In this document: piece by piece, positions 36,547 through 44,358 of the stretch | How the letters are laid out: every line of letters starts with the position of its first letter | Numbering within the stretch: the stretch's first letter is position 1 | Assembly (NCBI GenBank): GCA_902776035.1 | Contig: CACYOO010000012.1 | Coordinates: 37,987-101,986, forward strand | Direction of reading: 5' to 3' | Length of the DNA: 64,000 nt | Origin: an uncultured bacterium | GTDB lineage: Bacteria > Cyanobacteriota > Vampirovibrionia > Gastranaerophilales > Gastranaerophilaceae | Program-made: the position numbers and the translations under genes | The notes under the pieces: generated by a model | Database searches by the model: none | What the model was told of the DNA's origin: nothing | Seen by the model: the letters and a program-made list of their open reading frames with translations, nothing else

Positions 36547-36903
36547 TTATTGTTTCTCGTTTTTATCAAACAAACCTATTTGCCCCTCAATAGGAACATT
36601 CTTAATATTTGACTGTTTTAAAAGTTTTCTTATTACAGGTTCTGCTATTTTATATTTACGTGCAATATTTCTTATGGATGCAGTTGTTCCGTCAAATTCT
36701 TCTGTTGCTATTCTGCGTACTATTTTATCGAATGGTCTTGCCGGTATTGTTAAAAATGAACCGCAAAAGTTCTCCATTAAAGATACTGCAACATCTCGTC
36801 CGCATAATGTATAGATTTCTTTTAAAATTTCATTTGGCATATCGTTTATTGTCAGTAAATCAATGTCAATATCAATGTATTCTGTTTTTATTATTTTACC
36901 CAT
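36547..36903 (-). CDS. Mor-family middle/late transcription activator
   Basis: 118 residues. The middle and C-terminal part (GSFLTIPARPFDKIVRRIA, then FDGTTASIRNIARKYKIAEP) matches the Mor/C family: a dimerisation segment with the IPxR stretch and an HTH that reads activator boxes. In Mu, Mor is the last regulatory gene of the early operon and turns on later promoters, and the position here agrees. The ATG at 36903 follows GAGGT; an ATG at 36915 is less likely. Candidate targets are the divergent late promoters near 54.03 kb. Confidence 0.75.
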   Translation of the reverse strand: MGKIIKTEYIDIDIDLLTINDMPNEILKEIYTLCGRDVAVSLMENFCGSFLTIPARPFDKIVRRIATEEFDGTTASIRNIARKYKIAEPVIRKLLKQSNIKNVPIEGQIGLFDKNEKQ

Positions 36904-36961
36904 AAATGACCTCATCAGTTAATGCTCTACATTAAGACGGCTTATAGCCGTTTCGGACTTG

Positions 36962-37471
36962 TTATAGTTTATTTGTTTCAGAAGATATTGCTGCTAATTT
37001 TTCAAAATTTGGTTCTATTCTTACTTTATCTTCCGTTTTGATTGTAATTCCTGCTTTTAAAAGCATATTTTCATCACATTCAAGCAAACGGTCTTTATCC
37101 AGTTCCTGTTTTGTTCTGATACAAAAATCTAAGTTAAGAACTTTTAAACCTTTTATGGCTTCCTCTATGCAGTTACAGCATACTTTACGTACAAGACGAA
37201 AACTTATTACTCCATAAGTTAGTTTTTTAGTTCTCTTAGATAAAAATTCAGACTTGTTTGCATCCGTAAATCTTTCAATATTTTTTTCAATATCCTTTAT
37301 CCTTGTTTGAATTATTGCAGATTTTGCGTTTGCATCTGCTTTTATTGAATTAATCTTAAGCGTTTGCTCACCCTCTATTCTTGTTTTTGCTACGTTTAAC
37401 TCTCCAAGTTCTTTTAATGCAGCATCAACTTCATTCCAGTTTTTATATATGCTTTCTGTTTTTTTAGCCAT
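36962..37471 (-). CDS. gam: Host-nuclease inhibitor Gam
   Basis: 169 residues of the Mu Gam family, a Ku-like dimer that binds double-stranded DNA ends and blocks exonucleases. The long helical N-terminus (EVDAALKELGELNVAKTRIE and onward) and FTDANKSEFLSKRTKKLTYG, then VISFRLVRKV, are typical. It overlaps the preceding 103-residue gene by eight bases in the early operon. Confidence 0.87.
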   Translation of the reverse strand: MAKKTESIYKNWNEVDAALKELGELNVAKTRIEGEQTLKINSIKADANAKSAIIQTRIKDIEKNIERFTDANKSEFLSKRTKKLTYGVISFRLVRKVCCNCIEEAIKGLKVLNLDFCIRTKQELDKDRLLECDENMLLKAGITIKTEDKVRIEPNFEKLAAISSETNKL

Positions 37472-37775
37472 TTTTTGTTTCTCCTTTCTGCATTGTTTCT
37501 GTTATTATTTTTGTTATTTCTCTTAAAATGTTTAATTTTGCTTTATTTTCAATAATTGAGTAATTCATATTTTCTTTAAATTCACTGTTCTCTTTGTAAA
37601 CTGTCTTTACCCATTGTTCTACTGCTACCTCAAGTAACTTTTCATACTCATTGATTTTGTTATGCAGATTTATTAGAATTTCTGTTAAACATTTTCTTTT
37701 TTCTAAATCCGCTATCTTAAAACTTGCTGAACATACACCGTTTTTTTTCGGTAAAATTGGTTGTGCTGATGCCAT
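37464..37775 (-). CDS. Small early prophage protein, unknown
   Basis: 103 residues from the ATG at 37775 (AAAGGGG upstream). It opens MASAQPILPKKNG and is otherwise mostly helical and coiled-coil-like (IADLEKRKCLTEILINLHNK). No domain recognised. It lies between GemA and Gam, a slot that holds small variable proteins in Mu-like phages. Confidence 0.65.
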   Translation of the reverse strand: MASAQPILPKKNGVCSASFKIADLEKRKCLTEILINLHNKINEYEKLLEVAVEQWVKTVYKENSEFKENMNYSIIENKAKLNILREITKIITETMQKGETKNG

Positions 37776-37806
37776 AAATACCCCTTTCATTTTTATTTTT
37801 CGATAA

Positions 37807-38238
37807 TCACATATTACTAAAAGCTTTAATTATTTTTCTTACATCTACTGCTGTTAAGAATGTTATTCCGTCTTTGCCTGTTATTTTTTTAATCATAACT
37901 TTTAATGCTTTTGCTCTTTCTGAATCGGTTTTTTGTCTGCTAATTCTGAACCACATAGCTTCAATTTTTCTTAGCTGTGCAGGACTTGCCATTTTTTCAC
38001 GTCCAGCAAGGTTATTGTATTTGCAGTGTATAAATGATTTTTTGGGTTTAAAAGTTCCCATTTCTTTTGCTTTATCTCTTAAAGAATTTATTAACATCTC
38101 TATTTCTGATTTTGTAAGCTCTTTGGAACTTTCAACACCGTAACTTGATAATATTTCTCTATATGTATCTTCATCAATTCCTGCAAGTTTACGAATAAAA
38201 CCTAATTCTTGTCTTTGTTTTGGTGTCGATTTATACAT
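37807..38238 (-). CDS. gemA: GemA-family regulatory protein (gp16, DUF1018)
   Basis: 143 residues. Matches are the opening QRQELGFIRKLAGIDEDTYR and the later MASPAQLRKIEAMWFRIS, standard for GemA (Mu gp16). In Mu, GemA lowers host gyrase-related gene expression and alters DNA topology. The start codon overlaps the end of the MuB-like gene by eight bases. Confidence 0.88.
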   Translation of the reverse strand: MYKSTPKQRQELGFIRKLAGIDEDTYREILSSYGVESSKELTKSEIEMLINSLRDKAKEMGTFKPKKSFIHCKYNNLAGREKMASPAQLRKIEAMWFRISRQKTDSERAKALKVMIKKITGKDGITFLTAVDVRKIIKAFSNM

Positions 38239-39181
38239 GTTTTGCAGCTCCTACATATTTGCCAGCAGATTTAATCATTTTTTTGTTTAATGGTTCTTTA
38301 CTGCTTGTTGTCATATCTGCCGTCCGCTTTAATAAATTAAATAATATTCTTGCATTACAACGAGATATAAAATTAAATTCGTTAATCAGTTCATCGGAAC
38401 AATCAGGAAATATCTGTGTTACAAAAGATTTTACGTCTGATTGTGTAAGAACATCTAAACTGTCAATGTAACTAAATCTTGTAAATAAATAATCATATTC
38501 ACCACCAAGTTTGGATAATTTGTCAGCAAGCGTTTCTGTTCCAACAAATAATAATCCGCAAGTTCCTTTGCATCTGTCATGGATTTTTCTTAAAACCCTA
38601 AAGCAAGACACATCTAAGTTTTCAGATTCATCAACAATAATTAATTTGTTGCTGTTTATTAGTTTTTGTACAATTCTTTCACAAAGGTGTGCACGAGTTT
38701 CAATGTGTGCTAATTCAAGCTTGAGCGGTAATGCAAAATAACTAAGTAATTCTCTTACGCTTACACCTTCATCCGGATCAATAATAATTACTCCTGAGTG
38801 TTCTTTTGCATATTGATTAATAGATGTTGTTTTGCCAAGTCCTGATGAACCGGTGCAAAGTGCAATTTCACCGTTAAACTGACATATTTGTGCAATATTA
38901 AATAATTTGGCTGAAACAGTTGTTTTTACAAAATCAAGTTTAACCTTTTTGTACACCTTTTCTGCTTTATTGTCCTCTAACAATTTTAAGAGTTTATCCT
39001 CAAGCCCTGTAATATCACCTGCGTACTCGTTTTTAAGGTACAAACTAAGCATTGTCTGTGATACTTCGATTTTGTCTGCTATCTGTTTTTGGGTAAAGCC
39101 ATCACGTTCAATAAGGTTTTTTATTCTTATTTGAATTTCCTTATTGGCTTTGTCTGCTGTTTCAATTAATGCTAACTTCAT
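38231..39181 (-). CDS. MuB-like transposition target ATPase
   Basis: 316 residues: an N-terminal HTH (FTQKQIADKIEVSQTMLSLY) that binds DNA, followed by an AAA+ ATPase with Walker A GSSGLGKTT, Walker B LIIVDESENLD and sensor region LLFVGTETLADKL. MuB filaments choose target DNA, stimulate the transposase and give target immunity. A strong GGAGGAGG site precedes the ATG, 20 bases after the transposase stop. Confidence 0.9.
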   Translation of the reverse strand: MKLALIETADKANKEIQIRIKNLIERDGFTQKQIADKIEVSQTMLSLYLKNEYAGDITGLEDKLLKLLEDNKAEKVYKKVKLDFVKTTVSAKLFNIAQICQFNGEIALCTGSSGLGKTTSINQYAKEHSGVIIIDPDEGVSVRELLSYFALPLKLELAHIETRAHLCERIVQKLINSNKLIIVDESENLDVSCFRVLRKIHDRCKGTCGLLFVGTETLADKLSKLGGEYDYLFTRFSYIDSLDVLTQSDVKSFVTQIFPDCSDELINEFNFISRCNARILFNLLKRTADMTTSSKEPLNKKMIKSAGKYVGAAKHV

Positions 39182-39201
39182 AAATCCTCCTCCTTTATTA
39201 G

Positions 39202-41310
39202 CTAAATGTTACATTGTTTCTGCTGTTCTATAACCTTGTTAAAATCAATTTCATACACTTTTTCTTCTTCAAAGTTCATATCCTGCAAATTGATTACATA
39301 ATCTTTTTTGTTTTCAATATCTTCAAGAATATTCTTGTTTTCCGCATAATTGATTTTATATTTTTCATCTTCTTTTACTTCTTGTTTTATTTCTGTTTTT
39401 CTTGCTTTAATAATCTTTTCAGCAGGATAAAGTGTTTTTAAGTTTGTTTGATAAAGTTGTTTTCTCTCTTTTTCAAATTTTTGAACAGCTTTAATTTTTT
39501 GTCTGTATTCTGCAATATCCTGCGGTGTTCCAAGTAATTCAGCGTAAGGATGAATTGCCTGTTCACGTTCTGCAGTACATAAAAATTCACCTTTTAAGCT
39601 ATAAACTTTAATGTATGACAAATCAAACATATCGTATCTTGCTATAACTTTTTGGTCTAAGCCGACTAATTTGTTATTATGGTAGTAATTATCAAATAAT
39701 CGTATAGCACCTTTATGTATTTTGATTTCTTTTGAAACAAGCATTAAATCATCCAATAAAGAAATATCTACACCGTTGCCTTTTCCTGCATTAACATATT
39801 CTTGAATAGTTTTTGTTTTGTCGTTTTTTGCTTGTCTTTGTCTGTATGTTTCATTAAGCCATTCTTCAAACAAAATTTTTGTTTCTTCAATTGTCGGAAC
39901 AAAATTACCTTGAATGGTTTTATGAAATTTTTCGTTTCTTTTTGTACAAGCCGGTTGATTTTCAATATTATTACCAATATATGACGGCATCTTTTTTGCC
40001 ATACTTTCGGTTAATTCTTTAAAGAAACGTTCTACAAGTTTTGCACGTCCGTTATAAGCTTTTGAAAATATAGTTTTTATTCCTAATTGTGCATACAAAC
40101 CCTGAATGCCGGAAGATGTAAAATCTATTCTTTTTTCACCTGTGAAAGTCTTACCTTTAAATGCTCTACCATTATCTAAATGGACAACTTTAGGCATTTT
40201 ACCGAGATAAATAATAGCGTGTCTTAAAGCGGATGCAATGGATTGTGTGTTTTCAGACGTCATAACCTCATAACCTACAATATCTCTGCTTGCATCATCT
40301 TGAAAAGTTACAAGAGTAGCACGGCACGGTTTACCTGTAATCGGATCTTTAACCATAAAATCTAAAGTATGTCCATCGCCTGTTATAACATCACCTACAT
40401 TAAGCTTTGAACTATCTTTTGTTATATGAGGTAATTGTTTATCTAAAGCAGCTTTTAAACCGCCTCGTGAATATTCAACCATATCTGCATGGTTTCTTAA
40501 TACATAATTCCATACGTGCCTGTAGGATTTTAAACTTTTTGCCTCTACACCTAATTTTTTTAAATCCTGCATGATATATTCATACGCTTTGGTTAAAACA
40601 AATTTGTTTTGATGCAGCATATATTTAAGTAATAAATATTTTTCAATGAGTGTTAAATCACTAATTAATTGGCTTTCGCAACCATAATTATAATTGTTTA
40701 TTAACGCTTTCCAATCCTTATTTGAATCATTCCAATCTTTGAACCAACGATATAAGGATTTTATAGAAACTTTACCTAAATTATTGTATAAATTTTCACT
40801 ATATAATTTATTATTATATAGATGTAAAAATTCTTTATCTGCTTCTGTTTTATTTGATGCATTTTTTCTGAAATTCTGCCAATGTATGATTAAATCTACC
40901 TTATATAAAGCGTTTTGTTTTGCTTTTTCAGGTATAACATAATTTGTAGTATCTTTTTCTATTAAAGAAAAGCTTTCAAGCAAGGTCATTTCTTTAGAAG
41001 TTAAAGAAACAGGTGCAGAAGAATTTTTGTGAAATGATAGTTCTGCACCGGATATACGGGCAATAGGGAGTTTTTTATCACACATATCCCCATTGCAGCT
41101 TGGATGGATGCCCCTAAACTTTGCTTGTATTTCGGGCTCCAGTGATGAAAATAAGATTTCGTATTGTTGTCCGCCGTTACCGCTAACAAGTTTTGTTTGG
41201 TACTTGTTTGTTTTACAACGCTTGCAAACAATAGTCTTTGAAAGACCTGAAATATCGACAACGTCTTTAACCTTTACATATATTAAATTTTCGTTTAAAT
41301 CTTTTCCCAA
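39202..41310 (-). CDS. MuA-type DDE transposase
   Basis: 702 residues. N-terminal winged-HTH segments (VKVKDVVDISGLSKTIVCKR) bind the phage ends. The RNase H-fold core has catalytic residues in VGDVITGDGHTLDF (Asp), VVHLDNGRAFKG (Asp) and AKLVERFFKEL (Glu). A beta-barrel Mu-C domain and a charged tail that contacts MuB follow. No ATG fits the start; TTG at 41310 with AAAGGA ten bases upstream is used, because the preceding gene's stop codon blocks extension. Confidence 0.92.
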   Translation of the reverse strand: MGKDLNENLIYVKVKDVVDISGLSKTIVCKRCKTNKYQTKLVSGNGGQQYEILFSSLEPEIQAKFRGIHPSCNGDMCDKKLPIARISGAELSFHKNSSAPVSLTSKEMTLLESFSLIEKDTTNYVIPEKAKQNALYKVDLIIHWQNFRKNASNKTEADKEFLHLYNNKLYSENLYNNLGKVSIKSLYRWFKDWNDSNKDWKALINNYNYGCESQLISDLTLIEKYLLLKYMLHQNKFVLTKAYEYIMQDLKKLGVEAKSLKSYRHVWNYVLRNHADMVEYSRGGLKAALDKQLPHITKDSSKLNVGDVITGDGHTLDFMVKDPITGKPCRATLVTFQDDASRDIVGYEVMTSENTQSIASALRHAIIYLGKMPKVVHLDNGRAFKGKTFTGEKRIDFTSSGIQGLYAQLGIKTIFSKAYNGRAKLVERFFKELTESMAKKMPSYIGNNIENQPACTKRNEKFHKTIQGNFVPTIEETKILFEEWLNETYRQRQAKNDKTKTIQEYVNAGKGNGVDISLLDDLMLVSKEIKIHKGAIRLFDNYYHNNKLVGLDQKVIARYDMFDLSYIKVYSLKGEFLCTAEREQAIHPYAELLGTPQDIAEYRQKIKAVQKFEKERKQLYQTNLKTLYPAEKIIKARKTEIKQEVKEDEKYKINYAENKNILEDIENKKDYVINLQDMNFEEEKVYEIDFNKVIEQQKQCNI

Positions 41311-41328
41311 GTTATGATGTCCTTTTTG

Positions 41329-41505
41329 TTATATTTCTTCTAATATTTCTTGATATGTTTCTATCTTGCCTTGTAATTTTGTTATTAAATCTTTTGCAGA
41401 TTGGATTTTTATTTTTAAATAATCTTTAAATAATTCATTATTTGATGATTTAATGGTATTGTTATCTAATAATATCGGTATATTTTGTTGTTCTGTTTGT
41501 GTCAT
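41329..41505 (-). CDS. Short early-operon protein, 58 residues, unknown
   Basis: A 58-codon gene between the HTH gene and the transposase, with one of the best ribosome sites in the prophage (AGGAGG, 5 bases before ATG). The protein starts MTQTEQQNIPILLDNNTIKS and ends in a coiled coil (IQSAKDLITKLQGKIETYQE). No function recognised. Its stop is 18 bases from the transposase start, so translation may be coupled. Confidence 0.7.
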   Translation of the reverse strand: MTQTEQQNIPILLDNNTIKSSNNELFKDYLKIKIQSAKDLITKLQGKIETYQEILEEI

Positions 41506-41522
41506 TTTTCCTCCTATAATTT

Positions 41523-41714
41523 TTATGCCGTTTCTTTTCTATCAAAATTAAATCCGTATTGTTCTTTAAAATCCTCGTAATCACTTTGGTTTACAAACCA
41601 TTTATTACGGACTTTGAAACCTTTTAAACGTCCTTCTTTTAGGTAAATACGGATTTGTTGTACTCCGATTGGTAAATCTTCTACGATTTGTTCAAGTTTT
41701 AAAGTGTTGCTCAT
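41523..41714 (-). CDS. HTH DNA-binding protein (excisionase/Ner-like position)
   Basis: 63 residues with a helix-turn-helix of the MerR/excisionase-like type (EDLPIGVQQIRIYLKEGRLK, then FKVRNKWFVNQSDYEDF). It is the first gene of the leftward early operon. In Mu that slot encodes Ner, which turns down early and repressor promoters; the fold here differs, so the match is by position only. AAAGGAA precedes the ATG. Confidence 0.72.
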   Translation of the reverse strand: MSNTLKLEQIVEDLPIGVQQIRIYLKEGRLKGFKVRNKWFVNQSDYEDFKEQYGFNFDRKETA

Positions 41715-41785
41715 AATTTCCTTTCATGGTATAAGTTGTACAAAGAAATAAAGTTATATATAAAAATATGAAACTTTATATAATA

Positions 41786-41827
41786 ATGTTATCATAGTTA
41801 TCATTATTGTCAATATTTTGATAACTA
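41786..41827 (-). promoter_or_regulatory. Early promoter with repressor operator half-sites
   Basis: Leftward promoter TTGACA (41808-41813) and TAACAT (41786-41791), 16-base spacer. It overlaps related half-sites TGTTATCA (41787-41794), TAGTTATCA (41795-41803) and the inverted TGATAACTA (41819-41827). This is the expected layout for repression by the adjacent divergent HTH gene. Confidence 0.6.
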
Positions 41828-41849
41828 TCGCAACAGAAAGAGCGAAAAT

Positions 41850-42242
41850 ATGCATTTGGAACAAGCAAGAGCCACTATAGAAAACTTAATAAATCGTAAA
41901 ATTTCAAATAATGAATTAAGTTTGGCACTTGGCATGCATAAATCTAATATAAGTAGAAAACTAACCTCTAAAACAAAGTTGAAATTACTACAAATAAGGC
42001 AATTAGAGCAATATTTTAAAATAACATTAGATGATATTATAACTTCAAAAAATGATGAAAATTTTGAAAACTTAAAAAAGGTTATTGTGTGTATTGACTC
42101 TTTTCTATTAGAAGAAAATATTGAGTTACTGCCAGAAAAAAAAGCTGAATTAATTATTGAAATTTATAAAATGTTTTTAAATGGAACATTAACAGGTGTT
42201 GAAAAGGATAATATTATACCTTTTTGCAGGTTAATAGCATAA
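41850..42242 (+). CDS. Prophage repressor-like HTH protein
   Basis: 130 residues. The N-terminal Cro/CI-type HTH is ISNNELSLALGMHKSNISRK, and the C-terminal half is helical and acidic. It is divergent from the early operon across an operator-like region, the standard place for the lysogeny repressor. It is much shorter than Mu's c protein and of a different family. GAAAGAG precedes the ATG. Confidence 0.72.
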   Translation: MHLEQARATIENLINRKISNNELSLALGMHKSNISRKLTSKTKLKLLQIRQLEQYFKITLDDIITSKNDENFENLKKVIVCIDSFLLEENIELLPEKKAELIIEIYKMFLNGTLTGVEKDNIIPFCRLIA

Positions 42243-42256
42243 AAAAAGGATAAAAT

Positions 42257-42907
42257 ATGGCTGATGATATAGAAAACAATATTCGTAAAATTTTAAAAAC
42301 TGGAATTAAAAAAGATAACAAAAAAGAACCTGAAAATATTGTAATTTCACATAATATTATATGTGGTGATAATTCAAATGTATATTATAATATTGAAAAA
42401 ACTAAAAGAAGTAGTAAAAAAATATATAATCCAGGTACAATTGGTGCTAATGTTTTCATAGCAAATAATATTAAAAACTTATGTAAAAAAATTATAGATG
42501 CTCGTTGTGAAACAAAACCAAAATCACAGCAAAAAAGTGTTTCAACTGGATTTTATAAGAAACTTAATCAAAATTTTAATGTGAAAAATAGAGAAGAATT
42601 ATTTTCTTTGACTGAAGAATTTGCTACTCCTATTATAAATTACCTAAATGAATTGTATGATAACACAAAAAAAGGCAGAATTGCTAAAGCTGCTCAAAAA
42701 CCAAAGTACAAACATAGTACACCTTATTATTATAAAATAGAAAAAGAGATTTTAGATAAACTAAATAAAGACACTCATGATGATGATTTAGTTGATTTAA
42801 GATATAGATATTTTAATGTTAATTCTCGAAAACAGATGAAACAAGAACATTGGGAAATATACATAACAGAACTTAAAAATAAATTTAATGATTTATTAAA
42901 GGATTAA
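42257..42907 (+). CDS. Unknown prophage protein in the repressor operon
   Basis: 216 residues, not recognised, 14 bases after the repressor with an AAAGGA site. The N-terminal part has IVISHNIICGDNSNVYYNIE, a pattern seen near short beta motifs in phage and abortive-type proteins, then a basic helical region (KKGRIAKAAQKPKYKHSTPY) and a charged C-terminus. Because it is cotranscribed with the repressor it is probably expressed in lysogens, which suggests a role in immunity or exclusion. Confidence 0.65.
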   Translation: MADDIENNIRKILKTGIKKDNKKEPENIVISHNIICGDNSNVYYNIEKTKRSSKKIYNPGTIGANVFIANNIKNLCKKIIDARCETKPKSQQKSVSTGFYKKLNQNFNVKNREELFSLTEEFATPIINYLNELYDNTKKGRIAKAAQKPKYKHSTPYYYKIEKEILDKLNKDTHDDDLVDLRYRYFNVNSRKQMKQEHWEIYITELKNKFNDLLKD

Positions 42908-42938
42908 TAAATAGTGAAATTATTTACCTCTCAAACAC

Positions 42939-42966
42939 TTGAAAAATACATAAAATGAGTTATAAT
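42939..42966 (+). promoter_or_regulatory. Promoter of the antisense RNA
   Basis: TTGAAA at 42939-42944, 16-base spacer, TATAAT at 42961-42966. It points rightward toward the hairpin at 43028-43064, and no plausible protein start follows with a ribosome site. Confidence 0.7.
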
Positions 42967-42972
42967 ATAAAC

Positions 42973-43067
42973 AGAACAAGTGGCAATCAGCATACGCTGA
43001 AATTTTACATCACTGGTTTAATTTATAAAACTAGCGTAAGGACAGCAATCACGAACGCTAGTTTTTC
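42973..43067 (+). ncRNA. Predicted antisense antitoxin RNA of a type I toxin-antitoxin locus
   Basis: Predicted from a strong promoter just upstream and an intrinsic terminator: 10-bp stem 43028-43037 with 43055-43064, then Ts to 43066. The ~95-base RNA is complementary to the last third of the opposite 33-codon ORF and to its 3' region. A small hairpin (42987-42991 with 42996-43000) lies in the 5' part. This is the arrangement of antitoxin RNAs such as RatA or SR4. Expression is not shown. Confidence 0.6.
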
Positions 43068-43124
43068 CATTTTAAATAATAATGAAATTATAAAAAATAA
43101 AATTAGCATTAACGATTTCGCCAT
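43023..43124 (-). CDS. Predicted type I toxin peptide, 33 residues
   Basis: ATG at 43124, with an AAAGGGG ribosome site eight bases upstream, opens a 33-codon frame: MAKSLMLILFFIISLLFK then MEKLAFVIAVLTLVL. It is one long hydrophobic stretch broken by a Lys-Met-Glu-Lys turn, like pore-forming type I toxins. An in-frame ATG two codons earlier is too close to the ribosome site. The last codons lie in a hairpin shared with the antisense RNA. Codons GCG, TCG, ACG and GTC are unlike the AT-rich neighbours, suggesting recent transfer. Confidence 0.65.
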   Translation of the reverse strand: MAKSLMLILFFIISLLFKMEKLAFVIAVLTLVL

Positions 43125-43220
43125 AAGCATCACCCCTTTCCTGACGTAAGTACCGTCAATCAATAAGGTTCAGTGATGTCCACTTGCTCTGTTTAGTTTT
43201 CAATGTTCACGTATATAATA

Positions 43221-43249
43221 ATTATACACATGACTTTGTGTTTTATCAA
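43221..43249 (-). promoter_or_regulatory. Promoter of the predicted toxin mRNA
   Basis: On the minus strand TTGATA (43244-43249), 17-base spacer, TATAAT (43221-43226), with TGTG before the -10. The transcript would begin near 43214, giving a ~90-base leader with a tgacg/cgtca hairpin (43142-43158). Confidence 0.7.
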
Positions 43250-43258
43250 TATTAAATA

Positions 43259-43456
43259 CTAATTCTGTCTTGCATATTCAGGGCTGTACTCGTAACGTCT
43301 TTCATCTTTTATTATCAGTGTACGATTTTCTTTGCTATATAAATTCAAAGATAAATCATAATTATCAAGCTGTAATTGCTCATTATCCGCAATATCAAAT
43401 AATGCGTTGATTTTGTTTAATATTTTAGATTTCATTTCTTTGTTTGTCATTCCCAT
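43259..43456 (-). CDS. Small prophage protein, unknown
   Basis: 65 residues from the ATG at 43456, chosen for its AAAGGAG site. It opens MGMTNKEMKSKILNKINALF and ends in an Arg/Tyr-rich segment (KDERRYEYSPEYARQN). No domain recognised. It lies after the terminator of the leftward late operon and just before the toxin promoter, so it may be read at low level from the late operon. Confidence 0.6.
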   Translation of the reverse strand: MGMTNKEMKSKILNKINALFDIADNEQLQLDNYDLSLNLYSKENRTLIIKDERRYEYSPEYARQN

Positions 43457-43474
43457 ATCTAACTCCTTTCTTTT

Positions 43475-43499
43475 AAAAAGCAGGGGCAATAACCCCTGC
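43475..43499 (-). terminator. Terminator of the leftward late operon
   Basis: Minus-strand hairpin gcagggg/cccctgc (43480-43486 with 43493-43499), 6-base loop, followed by TTTTT. Its GC-rich stem stands out from the AT-rich surroundings. Confidence 0.82.
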
Positions 43500-43601
43500 C
43501 GTATTATATAGAGGTCTTTATGTCTTGCGTTAGGTCATTTTGCTTTCAATATTAAGTTGTCAATGTACAATTTTATATAATTTATTATAGAGATTATTGC
43601 T

Positions 43602-44345
43602 TTAATCCCTTAATGCTGAATTAATCAGCTTGTCAGGAAGTTTGCTTAATTCTGTTTTTAATATGCTCGTTTGCGTTGCATCCAACACGTTCGATACATT
43701 CAAATCAGATAAATATTTTTGCACTATCGGAGCTGCTTTATTTAGTCCTGCAGTTTTGATTTCATTTATTATCGTGTTTTGAACATCATTTAATATCCTC
43801 ATACCTGTATTACCTAAAGCCGTTATATCACCGTCTTGTAATGTCGATACTACAGAATCAAACACGTTTGAAACCATAATATCTTTTGCTTTGGCTAAAA
43901 ACTTCTGCATCTTGTTAGAAGTTTCACTAACCTGCTCTAAATCTATAACAGGATTTGTTTTTGTCTGCTGCTCAAATTCCGTTATACTATCAGGGTTTTC
44001 TAATAAAGTTACTTCTATCTCCGCATAAATCAATGCATCATCTATTTTCTGCTCCGATGTTACTCTTATACCGTTTATTACATAATCACCAATATAAACA
44101 CCGTGTTGAAAATAGTTTATAATCTCTCTGTTTTCCGCTTTTTCTTCCAATTCATCAATAATGTTTTGCGGATTACAAAAAGAATAATGTAACTTAATAC
44201 GCAATGAAAAACTTTTTAAATTCTCATCACCTGCAATAATAGACGGCTTGCCGTTTACACTCGTTTGCTCTATATATTTGTATTCTTTTGAATATTCAAG
44301 CGTTTCAGTACGGTTAAATATCTGCTCTAATGTCAGTTCCTGCAT
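43602..44345 (-). CDS. P2 gpU-like phage tail protein
   Basis: 247 residues. The first half (INYFQHGVYIGDYVINGIRV then TSEQKIDDALIYAEIEVTLL) resembles gpU, a tail completion protein of P2-type phages; in other phages a related fold occurs in DNA circularisation/baseplate proteins. The C-terminal half is helical. It is the last gene of the leftward late operon, after baseplate J, an unusual place for gpU. AAAGGTG precedes the ATG. Confidence 0.65.
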   Translation of the reverse strand: MQELTLEQIFNRTETLEYSKEYKYIEQTSVNGKPSIIAGDENLKSFSLRIKLHYSFCNPQNIIDELEEKAENREIINYFQHGVYIGDYVINGIRVTSEQKIDDALIYAEIEVTLLENPDSITEFEQQTKTNPVIDLEQVSETSNKMQKFLAKAKDIMVSNVFDSVVSTLQDGDITALGNTGMRILNDVQNTIINEIKTAGLNKAAPIVQKYLSDLNVSNVLDATQTSILKTELSKLPDKLINSALRD

Positions 44346-44358
44346 AATTAATCACCTT

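Larger units (their letters stand above)
42969..43194. repeat. Inverted repeats flanking the type I toxin locus
   Basis: 42969-42983 (aaacagaacaagtgg) pairs with 43180-43194, 14 of 15. 43007-43015 (acatcactg) pairs perfectly with 43171-43179. On the right the two arms abut; on the left they are separated by 23 bases containing a small hairpin. A full-length transcript could close on itself, as toxin mRNAs of the hok/aapA type do. Confidence 0.75.

Noticed and set aside
40694..40942. Long antisense frames inside the transposase and other genes
   Set aside because: They mirror strong coding frames, have no ribosome sites, and their translations are low-complexity Phe/Leu/Ile-rich.
42955..43149. 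64-codon open frame on the plus strand across the toxin locus
   Set aside because: No ribosome site, and it lies over the hairpins and promoter of the antisense RNA; the opposite 33-codon frame has the better signals.
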